This document shows, one piece after another, positions 56,831 through 64,000 of a DNA stretch of 64,000 nucleotides (positions are counted from its first letter, which is position 1; every line of letters begins with the position of its first letter). The translations under genes and the position numbers were made by a program. Below the pieces are notes generated by a model, which ran no database searches, was not told where the DNA came from, and saw nothing but the letters and a program-made list of their open reading frames with translations. Source of the stretch: VYFG01 sp965203365 (GTDB lineage: Bacteria; Pseudomonadota; Gammaproteobacteria; Arenicellales; Poriferihabitantaceae); contig OZ241878.1 of NCBI GenBank assembly GCA_965203365.1, positions 3,038,001 through 3,102,000 on the forward strand, written 5' to 3'.

Positions 56831-57206
56831 GTCAAGAACAATTGGAATAAGAAAAGAGCCACCTAAAGTTGAAGTGTATTCGGTTCACTGACTCGAGAAA
56901 AGTGTGTCGATGAGGTCGATAGGATGGTGCCATTTCGCGTTATATCATGCATCCCGGGAGGCAGCGCCTAATGAGAGTTTGCGCCAGTCGGCCCAGCTTG
57001 CGGTCTCGCCCTTGCGGGGGTGGTGGGCAGGATGCATGCTACCAGATGAAGTACGAAAATGCGTTTCATCTGATGTCGATTTCATGCAGGATGAGGCGTG
57101 GATGGACCAGAGAACGGGGGTCGAGCAGGAGATGCTGAAAGAAGGGACCTCTGGGCTCCAACGCAGGATGCCCTCTTTACTCTCGCCTATTCGACGCGTC
57201 AGGTCA
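56831..57206. other. Gap between pckA and the lysW promoter
   Basis: Overlapping open frames on both strands (for example 56904-57266 and 56945-57241) resemble no protein. No leader peptide or riboswitch recognised, although a biosynthetic operon starts just downstream. Confidence 0.45.
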
Positions 57207-57235
57207 TTGCGTATGAGCGGGCATGGCGTTACAGT
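57207..57235 (+). promoter_or_regulatory. Sigma-70 promoter of the lysW operon
   Basis: TTGCGT at 57207-57212, 17-nt spacer, TACAGT at 57230-57235. The expected start near 57242 leaves a leader of about 35 nt with GAGGAA 7 nt before the lysW ATG. Confidence 0.6.
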
Positions 57236-57276
57236 CCGCATTGTGCGAACTGGTCTAATCTCATGAGGAATACAAC

Positions 57277-57441
57277 ATGACCGAATGCCCCGTATGTGGC
57301 GCCGAACTCGTTCTGTCCGACGACCTGGTCCTGGGCGAGTTGCTCGAGTGTCATGATTGTGGCACGGAACTGGAAGTGACGGGCCTTGATCCCGTCTTGG
57401 TCGAAGAAGCTCCGGAAATGGAAGAGGACTGGGGGGAGTAA
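57277..57441 (+). CDS. lysW: Amino-group carrier protein LysW
   Basis: 54 residues. Acidic zinc protein with CPVC (C4, C7) and CHDC (C25, C28), the conserved LGEL before the second pair, VTGLDP, and the C-terminal EDWGE. In LysW proteins the gamma-carboxyl of the last Glu is joined to the amino group of alpha-aminoadipate or glutamate, which protects it during conversion to lysine or ornithine. Well-placed GAGGAA ribosome-binding site. First gene of an operon with lysX, lysY, lysZ and lysJ. Confidence 0.95.
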   Translation: MTECPVCGAELVLSDDLVLGELLECHDCGTELEVTGLDPVLVEEAPEMEEDWGE

Positions 57442-57465
57442 TCCCGAGTCGCGCTGATTGGCCTC

Positions 57466-58320
57466 ATGTCGTCTATCCAGGTCGGCTTTCTCCATTCGCT
57501 GATTCGGCAAGAGGAAAAGCTTCTCTTGGCGGAATTCCGCCTGCGCAAGAATGTTGACATAGTGCTGCTCGATGACCGGCGGCTGGCCTTTGATCTCCAT
57601 TCGGCTCCGGAGGTGGATGTCGTGTTGGAGCGCTGTATCAATCATTCGCGGGCCCTCCATGCACTTCGCCTGTATCAGAGCCTGGGGGTGCCCTGTGTGA
57701 ATACCTATCCGGTATCCCTGACTTGTGGAGACAAGATTCTGACTGCCGTGGCCCTGCGCGAACACGGGGTACCTCAGCCTGGGCTTCGCATCGCCTTCAC
57801 CGAGGCATCCGCCCTGCAGGCGATTGAGGAGTTGGGCTATCCTGTGGTGCTCAAACCGGCAGTGGGTTCATGGGGTCGGTTGTTGTCCAAAGTCAATGAT
57901 CGTGAGGCCGCCGAGACCATACTTGAGCATAAGACCGTGCTGGGAAGCTATCACCACTCCATCTTCTTCATCCAGAAATACATCGCCAAGAAAGGACGGG
58001 ATATTCGCGCTTTTGTCGTGGGTGACGAGTGTATTGCCGCCATCTACCGCAGCTCACCGCACTGGATCACCAACACGGCCAGAGGGGCTACGGCCAGTCA
58101 TTGTCCGATTACCCCTGAACTCGGCCATCTCTGCCTGTCGGCCGCTCGGGCCGTCGGTGGGGGTGTCGTCGCGGTCGACGTTTTCGAAAGTGACGATGAC
58201 CTGTTAGTGAACGAGGTGAACTACACCATGGAATTTCGCAACAGCATCGAAACCACCGGAGTCAACATTCCGGACAAGGTCGTTGGCTATGTCATCGAAC
58301 AGTCGAAGCGGTTCAAATGA
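57466..58320 (+). CDS. lysX: LysW ligase LysX (alpha-aminoadipate- or glutamate-LysW ligase)
   Basis: 284 residues, ATP-grasp family (RimK-like): VVLKPAVGSWGRLLSKV, FIQKYI...GRDIRAFVVG and NEVNYTMEFRNSIETTGV. It joins the substrate amino group to the terminal Glu of LysW. The TMEF in the last motif resembles LysX, which takes alpha-aminoadipate, more than ArgX, which takes glutamate; this is from memory and not decisive. The stop overlaps the next start (ATGA). Confidence 0.9.
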   Translation: MSSIQVGFLHSLIRQEEKLLLAEFRLRKNVDIVLLDDRRLAFDLHSAPEVDVVLERCINHSRALHALRLYQSLGVPCVNTYPVSLTCGDKILTAVALREHGVPQPGLRIAFTEASALQAIEELGYPVVLKPAVGSWGRLLSKVNDREAAETILEHKTVLGSYHHSIFFIQKYIAKKGRDIRAFVVGDECIAAIYRSSPHWITNTARGATASHCPITPELGHLCLSAARAVGGGVVAVDVFESDDDLLVNEVNYTMEFRNSIETTGVNIPDKVVGYVIEQSKRFK

Positions 58321-59348
58321 CAGTGAATGTGGCGATCGTCGGCGGCAGTGGCTATGGTGGAGGCGAACTTCTCCGACTGCTGCTTGGACACCCCCAAGTA
58401 TCTGTGAGTCAGGTCACCTCCGAGCGCTACGCCGGAAAATCGGTCGCTCGGGCACACCCGAATCTGCGCGGAGTGACGAACATCCGGTTCTGCACAGTGC
58501 AAGACCTCAAGCCTTGCGATTTCTTGTTTTTGGCTCTGCCTCACGGCCATGCGATGGCCCAACTGGATCATTTTCAACATCTCGCCCCCCGCCTGATCGA
58601 CCTGTCGGGGGATTTTCGGCTCGGCGATCAGAAGGCCTATGAGATGTGGTACCAGGCACCGCATACGAGACCGGAAGCCCTGAACTCCTTTGTGTATGGA
58701 ATCCCTGAGGTGAATCGGAACCTGATTGGTCAGGCTGATTGGGTCGCCGGAGCCGGCTGCAATGCCACGATCACCATTCTGGGTCTGCTGCCACTGTTCA
58801 GGGCCCGTGTGGTGGAGCAAGCAGTCGTGGAAGTCAAGGTCGGTTCGAGTGAGGGCGGCAATACCGCGTCTGACGCCAGCCATCATCCTGAACGGGCGGG
58901 GGCTGTGCGCTCCTACAAACCCACGGGTCACCGGCATATTGCCGAGATGCAGATGATTCTCGGTCATGATGCCAAGATTGCGTTTTCGGCCACCTCCATT
59001 GAGATGGTACGTGGCATCCTGGCCACTTGTCATGTGTTTCTCTCGCAAGACCTGGATGAGAAAGCCGTCTGGAGGCTCTTCAGCACCGCCTATGGCCAAG
59101 AACCCTTCATTCGAATCGTCAAGGAGCGCCGCGGGATTTACCGCTACCCGGAACCCAAGCTGCTGGCGGGGACCAATTTCTGCGATATTGGGTTCGAGAA
59201 GGATGCCCACAGCAATCGTCTCATGGTGATCTGTGCGATCGACAACCTGATGAAAGGAGCCGCCGGTCAGGCCCTGCAGTGCTTCAATCTGATGCAGGGG
59301 TTTGACGAGGATACCGGCCTCGGTTTTACCGGGCTTCACCCGATCTGA
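58317..59348 (+). CDS. lysY: LysW-linked acyl-phosphate reductase LysY (ArgC-like)
   Basis: 343 residues, ArgC family: N-terminal GGSGYGGGELLRLLL for NADPH and the catalytic Cys in GAGCNATIT. C-terminal region GIYRYPEPKLLAGTNFCDI. It reduces the LysW-bound acyl phosphate to the semialdehyde. Its start overlaps the lysX stop. Identity as LysY rather than ordinary ArgC rests on the operon. Confidence 0.9.
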   Translation: MTVNVAIVGGSGYGGGELLRLLLGHPQVSVSQVTSERYAGKSVARAHPNLRGVTNIRFCTVQDLKPCDFLFLALPHGHAMAQLDHFQHLAPRLIDLSGDFRLGDQKAYEMWYQAPHTRPEALNSFVYGIPEVNRNLIGQADWVAGAGCNATITILGLLPLFRARVVEQAVVEVKVGSSEGGNTASDASHHPERAGAVRSYKPTGHRHIAEMQMILGHDAKIAFSATSIEMVRGILATCHVFLSQDLDEKAVWRLFSTAYGQEPFIRIVKERRGIYRYPEPKLLAGTNFCDIGFEKDAHSNRLMVICAIDNLMKGAAGQALQCFNLMQGFDEDTGLGFTGLHPI

Positions 59349-59357
59349 TGACGATCC

Positions 59358-60026
59358 ATGTGTCGTTTGCTGTTGGTCGAGAGCCCGGTACGCACCAACC
59401 CCAATGTCTACTTGGAGTCCTTTCGCCGGGTCTGCCGGAACAGTCGGGAATACCAGGGCCATGGGTGGGGTTGCGCCTGGCTGGGACCGGATTCCACTTG
59501 GCAGCTATACCATGCCATTCATCCGGTCTGGGAAGATCCCAAGGCGGATTTCCCGTTGACCGGGTTATTTCTTGCCCATGCTCGAAGTGCCTTCCGCGAC
59601 GAAGGGATTGCGATTGAGAACAACATGCCTTTTACCGACGGCCGGTCGGTATTCCTGTTCAACGGCGAACTGCAAGGTGTCCGGGTCCGATCCGAAGGAC
59701 GGATCGGGGCCGAGAAGATCTATCGGTATATCCTCCGTTTCGACCAAGGTGACCTGTTCGCCGCCATGCAAAAAGGGGTCGGCATCATCACCCGCCGGAC
59801 CCGCTACATTCGGGCGATGAACTTCTTTCTCGCCACCCCACAGGCTGTGCAGGTCTGCTCTTGGTTCGGTGAAGATCCGCCATACTTTCAATTGTGTCGG
59901 GCAACCGATGGGACGACCCAAATCATCTGCTCCGAACCCCTTTCGGAACTGTCCCTCACTTGGCAAAAGGTGCCCAACCGGTGGCAGGGAACGATCCGAC
60001 ACCAAGGTCGCGACATGGAGAAATGA
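59358..60026 (+). CDS. Class II (Ntn-type) glutamine amidotransferase in the LysW operon
   Basis: 222 residues. Met1-Cys2 (MCRLLL), so the nucleophile is the N-terminal Cys after Met removal. HARSAF (74-79), ENNMPFTDG (87-95) and FNGEL (101-105) match the GATase_4/EgtC/YafJ group. These enzymes hydrolyse glutamine or gamma-glutamyl amides; EgtC trims a gamma-glutamyl group in ergothioneine synthesis. The operon has no lysK, the carboxypeptidase that normally releases product from the LysW gamma-glutamyl linkage. A role as that hydrolase is inference. The gene begins 9 nt after lysY. Confidence 0.85.
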   Translation: MCRLLLVESPVRTNPNVYLESFRRVCRNSREYQGHGWGCAWLGPDSTWQLYHAIHPVWEDPKADFPLTGLFLAHARSAFRDEGIAIENNMPFTDGRSVFLFNGELQGVRVRSEGRIGAEKIYRYILRFDQGDLFAAMQKGVGIITRRTRYIRAMNFFLATPQAVQVCSWFGEDPPYFQLCRATDGTTQIICSEPLSELSLTWQKVPNRWQGTIRHQGRDMEK

Positions 60027-60206
60027 ATGGAAACCGTCTCCACCCGATACGGGACCGATGCCTTTATTCAGTGGTGGCAGGCCCGTTTGACTTCACAAAC
60101 ATACATCTCCAAGATATGTCCTTCTTCGATTGACGGGCCATTGACTGCCGGTTTGATCGTGCCCGGTTCTCACGGAATCTTCTTTGACTCGACGAACGCT
60201 TCCTGA
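60027..60206 (+). CDS. 59-codon ORF filling the gap before lysZ
   Basis: The ATG follows the amidotransferase stop directly (TGAATG), and its TGA ends 2 nt before the lysZ GTG, so it exactly fills the space and would be translationally coupled on both sides. The protein starts METVSTRYGTDAFIQWWQAR and contains ICPSSIDG and GLIVPGSHGIFF. I recognise no family. It could be a small subunit or accessory protein of the LysW pathway, or the eroded end of a longer gene. The tight packing is the main evidence that it is real. Confidence 0.6.
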   Translation: METVSTRYGTDAFIQWWQARLTSQTYISKICPSSIDGPLTAGLIVPGSHGIFFDSTNAS

Positions 60207-60208
60207 CC

Positions 60209-61000
60209 GTGCTGATCATCAAAATTGGTGGGGGAGATACCCTGAATCTACCTGGAATTATTGAGGATCTGTCCACCCTGGACCGATCATTTTTGATTGT
60301 GCACGGCGCCAATGCGCTGCGCAATCGTATCGGTGCCCAGGTGGGGTTCAGCCCCCAGATCATCACTTCGGTCTCCGGCTATTCGAGCGTATATTCCGAC
60401 GAGCGGACATTGGATCTCATCCTGATGACCTACAGCGGACTTCGCAACAAGCGTCTGGTCGAACTGTGTCAGCAACGCGGCATCAACGCCATCGGACTCA
60501 CTGGCCTGGATGGACGGACAGTGCAGGGCGAGCGCAATCGGGGAATCCGCGTGAAGGAAAACGGCAAAAATCTGCTTAAGCGCGATCTCTCTGGAAAACC
60601 GATTGCTGTCAACACCCCCTTGCTGCGCCTGCTGCTCGACCATGGCTATACGCCGGTCCTGACCATCCCCCTTGTGGATGGCGACGGCCATGCCATCAAT
60701 TCAGAAAATGACGATATCGTTTATCGGCTGCAGCAGGCACTGGATGCGCAAACCGTACTCCAGTTGATTGAGGCGCCGGGTTTCATGAAGGACCTCGACG
60801 ACCCCGATTCATTGGAACGGACGCTCACCCGTGCCGAACTGGCTGAACGGGAGCGCAGTGTGACGGGTCGCATGAAACGCAAGCTGCATGCCCTCAAGCG
60901 GCTGGCGACGGGTACGGTCCGGGAAATCATCATCGCCGACGGCCGGACCAACAATCCGGTGGCGGATGCTTTGGCGGGCGGAGGGACCTGGATTCGATGA
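60209..61000 (+). CDS. lysZ: LysW-aminoadipate (or glutamate) kinase LysZ, GTG start
   Basis: 263 residues, amino-acid kinase family related to ArgB. IIKIGGGDTLNLPG at the start, IVHGANAL, and the LysZ-type SGYSSVYSDERTLDLILM and GLRNKRLVELCQQRGINAIGLTGLDG. The C-terminal DGRTNNPVADALAGGGTW is typical. It phosphorylates the LysW-bound substrate. GTG start 2 nt after the preceding stop; the stop overlaps lysJ (ATGA). Confidence 0.92.
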   Translation: MLIIKIGGGDTLNLPGIIEDLSTLDRSFLIVHGANALRNRIGAQVGFSPQIITSVSGYSSVYSDERTLDLILMTYSGLRNKRLVELCQQRGINAIGLTGLDGRTVQGERNRGIRVKENGKNLLKRDLSGKPIAVNTPLLRLLLDHGYTPVLTIPLVDGDGHAINSENDDIVYRLQQALDAQTVLQLIEAPGFMKDLDDPDSLERTLTRAELAERERSVTGRMKRKLHALKRLATGTVREIIIADGRTNNPVADALAGGGTWIR

Positions 61001-62163
61001 GATCGGCCATGGAGACAGAAAGCCGCTTCGGTTTCGAAGTGTATCCGAAACGCCATCTAACCATCGTGCGGGGTGAGGGCGCCACTTTGTGGGATGAACA
61101 GGGGCGTGCGTACATTGACTGCACGGCCGGGGTGGGTGTCGCCAATGTGGGTCACTGCAACCCCGAAGTGTCCGCTGCCGTCGCCCGACAGTCCCAACGG
61201 CTTATCACCTGTCCTGGCATTTTCTACAACGACGTGCGGGCTCAAGCCATGGAATCCCTGGTCAGGGTCGCCCCGGACACGCTTTCCCGAGTGTTTCTTT
61301 CCAACTCCGGGACGGAAGCCATGGAAGCCGCCATCAAGTTCGCCCGTTTGACCACTGGTCGGCATATTATTGTTAGTGCCATGCGGGGGTTCCATGGCCG
61401 CTCGCTGGGTTCGCTCAGCGCGACCTTCCGATATCGTGATCAATTCGAGCCGCTGGTTCCGGGTCATCGATTCGTGCCCTTCAACAATCTGGCCCAGTTG
61501 GAAAACGTTATCGGGGAAGACGACATCGCTGCGGTGATTCTTGAGCCGGTCCAGGGGGAGGGTGGTGTTCGGCCGGCCCAGCCGGGTTATCTGCAGTCCG
61601 TGCGTGCACTGTGTGATGAGCGCCAGATACTCCTCATCTTTGATGAGGTCCAGACCGGATTCGGTCGCACCGGCAGCATGTTTGCCAGTCAGACCTATGG
61701 GGTGACGCCTGACATCCTGTCTCTGGCCAAGGGCATCGCGGGCGGAATCCCCATGGGGGCCACCTTGGTCAATGACCGCATTGCTTCTGCGGTTGGCAAG
61801 CACGGCAGCACCTTTGGCGGCAATCCACTGGCCTGTGCCGCGGCGATTGCCAGTATTGATTATATTCAGTCCCATGATCTGCCGAGTCGTGCTGCCCACC
61901 TTGGCACTTTGTTTGCTGACCGGTTCCGGGCCCGGATGCCCGCCATCGTGCGCGAATTCCGTCAATTGGGCCTCATGATCGGGATTGAACTCAAGACCCG
62001 GGCCAAACCATATCTCGAAGCCCTGTTGCAGGACGGCATCCTGGCACTTTCCGCGGGCCCCACGGTGATCCGCCTGCTACCCCCTCTGGTGATCGAAGAG
62101 GATGACATGAACACTGTGTGTGATACCCTGTGCGCCATCCTGGGCCAGGATGTCAACGATTGA
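60997..62163 (+). CDS. lysJ: LysW-linked aminotransferase LysJ (ArgD-like)
   Basis: 388 residues, class III PLP aminotransferase. NSGTEAMEAAIKFAR and the PLP-lysine region LSLAKGIAGGIPMG are clear. It adds the amino group to the LysW-bound semialdehyde, giving LysW-lysine or LysW-ornithine. Last gene of the operon, overlapping lysZ by 4 nt. ArgD-type activity on N-acetyl substrates cannot be excluded. Confidence 0.92.
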   Translation: MRSAMETESRFGFEVYPKRHLTIVRGEGATLWDEQGRAYIDCTAGVGVANVGHCNPEVSAAVARQSQRLITCPGIFYNDVRAQAMESLVRVAPDTLSRVFLSNSGTEAMEAAIKFARLTTGRHIIVSAMRGFHGRSLGSLSATFRYRDQFEPLVPGHRFVPFNNLAQLENVIGEDDIAAVILEPVQGEGGVRPAQPGYLQSVRALCDERQILLIFDEVQTGFGRTGSMFASQTYGVTPDILSLAKGIAGGIPMGATLVNDRIASAVGKHGSTFGGNPLACAAAIASIDYIQSHDLPSRAAHLGTLFADRFRARMPAIVREFRQLGLMIGIELKTRAKPYLEALLQDGILALSAGPTVIRLLPPLVIEEDDMNTVCDTLCAILGQDVND

Positions 62164-62301
62164 ATCGGCGTGCCGATTCTCACCTCGAAATGGAGTCGAT
62201 ATATCGATATGACTAATGGATTAGGATGATATTCGTAGGCCATGCCCGCCATTAGGCGATGTTACCGGAGTTCGTGAGTAAACCCAACGATCAAATCTGA
62301 A

Positions 62302-62481
62302 ATGAAAAAACCTGCTGAAAATGATGACTTGGTGGAGCGCTTGCGTCAGGCAGCCCAGCGTCCCATGTCACCAGAAGAAAGAAGAGAACAACGCATATCC
62401 TATATTCTTTCGGCGGTCGGAAGATTTGACGAAAAGACCAGAAAAGAGGTGGAAGCCGTGATTGATGAGTCCGGAAGATGA
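62302..62481 (+). CDS. Small antitoxin-like protein upstream of a Fic remnant
   Basis: 59 residues, MKKPAENDDLVERLRQAAQR then PMSPEERREQRISYILSAVG and a charged helical tail. Short proteins of this form precede fic genes and are presumed inhibitors. Its TGA overlaps the ATG of the fic remnant (ATGA). I cannot point to a clear (S/T)xxxE(G/N) inhibitory motif. Confidence 0.7.
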   Translation: MKKPAENDDLVERLRQAAQRPMSPEERREQRISYILSAVGRFDEKTRKEVEAVIDESGR

Positions 62482-62880
62482 TTGTCTATGAACTGACAGG
62501 GACAGAGGAAAATGATGAATATAAACGGCTAGAGTATTTCAACACTGATCGACAACTGCACTTTCTCGAATCGCTGGTCCATCTGGCAGTCAACTTTAAT
62601 CGCACATTTCTTTCCCAGACATTAATCAAGGCTTTGAATTTTCATGCCATTGCGTGCCTGCTGCTACTTTGTCTTATGTGTCAAATCAGGAGGATGGTTG
62701 AGCGGGAAGTGGATATTGCCCCAGTGACTAAAGCAGGAAAGGGGTAGGTATGTGAATGCGCTCAAAGAGGCCGATAGTGGGTATGCCAACCATCAATCAC
62801 CAGATGAATTCCTTAATTCACTGTCCAACTTGATTCGCGGTCTGTTGAACAAGCAATTTTCAAATTCTGTCGTTTCTTGA
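62478..62880 (+). pseudogene. Fic gene with internal deletion (active site lost)
   Basis: The first about 57 codons read like the N-terminus of a Fic protein: MIVYELTGTEENDEYKRLEY, then FLESLVHLAVNFNRTFLSQ and IKALNFHAIACL, after which the frame turns to nonsense and stops at 62747. In another frame RYVNALKEADSGYANH and LIRGLLNKQF, ending at 62880, match the family's C-terminal segment. The whole middle, including the HPFxxGNGR active site, is gone. The antitoxin-like gene just upstream is intact. Confidence 0.75.
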
Positions 62881-63261
62881 ATGCACCCGTGGAAACCAAA
62901 TGAGGCAAGTGTCAAGCCGCGGAGTCAGCTGTTGGTTTTCCCCGGGAGGCAATGTTCAGGAGATAACCACCAATCTTGACATGGCCGGTACCTGACCAAG
63001 CCGATAAAGCGGCTAGCCGGAAGGGGGGGATATGATGATCATAGCAACCATATCCCAGCACCCCAAAGGCAACACTTACCGGGACCGATGATCCCCCCGA
63101 AGTGGTCATATTTTACATAGCAAGATGCCAAGGGGCACAATATTTCCACCATCACTGTAATCCATTGTGGAGTGGTGGTATAGGCCGCCATCATTCATGG
63201 GAGTTTGGAGGATATGGTTGCCATTGCTCTTTTCTACTGTTGGGCGAGAAAGAACCGACAC
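62881..63261. other. Gap between fic remnant and last gene
   Basis: About 380 bp with no gene recognised. Confidence 0.4.
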
Positions 63262-64000
63262 TCATTCACATTCTCGGTCGGCAGTGACATACTCGATCAG
63301 TGTGGATCGGCCGACGATTTCGACGACCCGCACGCATAGCTCGGTCCCTTGCGCATCGGTCAATTGCAGTTTTTCGCCCGGGATGAAGTGAACCGGCTGC
63401 GGCTTGCCGTCGTCAATCGCGCTGTTCGATGCGTAGAGATAGGTTCGGTCATGGGCGTCGCGGATGGGATTGAGCCGGCCCTTCAATCCCGGAACATGGC
63501 CTGTCGCCTCTGGAAAAATCACGCTCCCACCGGTCGGCAGGGCATCTAGATTGATCGCCAGAGCCCGTTCGCTTGGTGTCCAGACCCGCTCCAGATGCGC
63601 GGCATGTCCAGATGCGGATGCGAACACGGTCATGGGGAGATGGGTCGTATGCAGATCGACTGCGGCTTCGCCTCGCGCGTCCGTGATGGCCTGTTTCCAG
63701 GTCTTGTTCGGAAACAATAGAAGCAGGTCGACACCTGACAAGGCCTGGCCAAGTGACCGCACTGAGATAACGGCGCGAGAGGGGCTCCATTCCGGTTTCG
63801 CCGCTGGAATGACAAGAAGCAACTCGGTATCGTCGACGACTGTGTACTCGGGATACTTCCCGCACAACCCCCATGTCTCGCGACGGATGATGGGGACGCC
63901 GTCGCCTCGACGCTCCATGTAGTATTCACTGTCTGTGCCACCCCGGGTCCCTCTGACGGGCATCCGCGCCAAAATGGAGGTCAGGGCTTCGTTACGGGTC
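63262..64000 (-). CDS. C-terminal part of an AlbA_2/HATPase-like regulator (partial)
   Basis: About 246 codons, open to the right edge, so the N-terminus is outside. The visible start RNEALTSILARMPVRGTRGG and YMERRGDGVPII resemble the end of an HATPase_c_4 domain as found in Schlafen/AlbA_2-type ATP-binding proteins. A carboxypeptidase-regulatory-like part (VDLLLLFPNKTWKQAITDARG) and a C-terminal VRVVEIVGRSTLIEYV follow. I expect an N-terminal AlbA_2 domain beyond the edge. Such proteins are frequent in defence islands; function unknown. Identification is by resemblance from memory. Confidence 0.65.
   Translation of the reverse strand, partial: TRNEALTSILARMPVRGTRGGTDSEYYMERRGDGVPIIRRETWGLCGKYPEYTVVDDTELLLVIPAAKPEWSPSRAVISVRSLGQALSGVDLLLLFPNKTWKQAITDARGEAAVDLHTTHLPMTVFASASGHAAHLERVWTPSERALAINLDALPTGGSVIFPEATGHVPGLKGRLNPIRDAHDRTYLYASNSAIDDGKPQPVHFIPGEKLQLTDAQGTELCVRVVEIVGRSTLIEYVTADRECE

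Noticed and set aside
56904..57266. 120-codon ORF or leader peptide before lysW
   Set aside because: No family resemblance, no ribosome-binding site, overlaps a similar-sized antisense frame and contains the lysW promoter.
58287..59462. 391-codon minus-strand open frame
   Set aside because: Antisense to lysY; no protein resemblance, and the plus strand has the full ArgC-family motifs.

Overview
The window looks like chromosome of a gammaproteobacterium of moderately high GC. The evidence is the set of core genes: lptF-lptG, djlA, htpG with a sigma-32 promoter, a second-type EF-G, rbgA, and the block rsmG-parA-parB-atpIBEFHAGDC that in this class normally lies next to the replication origin. 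No rRNA, tRNA, CRISPR array or complete insertion sequence was seen. Intergenic spaces are often 300-850 bp and several hold decayed genes, so the genome appears to be losing accessory DNA.

Layout. (1) Positions 1-10510, minus strand: one long type I restriction-modification operon, hsdM to hsdR, the latter running off the left edge. Between hsdM and hsdR it carries toxin-antitoxin style cargo: a HEPN/MNT pair, a Fic protein, a second HEPN gene whose MNT partner is fused in frame to the N-terminus of HsdS, an XRE-ImmA gene with a damaged zinc site, a broken DUF4411 gene, and a RhuM-Fic fusion. A 129-bp copy of the 3' end of hsdM lies on the far side of the first HEPN/MNT pair. (2) 10511-12561: decayed AAA-ATPase-like/DUF1703 gene and short repeats. 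(3) 12562-26409: housekeeping and membrane genes (CvfB-like, RbgA, YcaQ-like, two EamA transporters, fatty-acid desaturase, SDR, STAND-like ATPase with an ankyrin-like tail, a tandem double adenylate kinase, sterol-desaturase-like hydroxylase, DUF1289, glutamine amidotransferase, DjlA). (4) 27109-30326: glycine betaine/proline ABC transporter. (5) 31004-39916: EF-G2, Ogt, HtpG, LptF, LptG, a beta-hydroxyacid dehydrogenase. (6) 40768-43650: a solitary large adenine methyltransferase island, followed by a decayed copy of the dehydrogenase 3' end. (7) 44259-54859: ATP synthase, ParAB, RsmG and a divergent methyltransferase. (8) 55217-62163: pckA, then divergently a LysW amino-group-carrier operon (lysW, lysX, lysY/argC, class II glutamine amidotransferase, a 59-codon ORF, lysZ, lysJ). 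(9) 62302-64000: an antitoxin with a gutted fic gene, and the C-terminal part of an AlbA_2/HATPase-like gene running off the right edge.

Two systems stand out. In the restriction operon the specificity subunit is also the antitoxin-type partner of a HEPN RNase candidate, which would tie restriction-complex integrity to toxin control. In the LysW operon no lysK carboxypeptidase is present, but an EgtC-like class II amidotransferase is. Since lysine or ornithine is released from LysW by cutting a gamma-glutamyl amide, this enzyme is a candidate replacement for LysK. Both ideas are inference from gene order and motifs.
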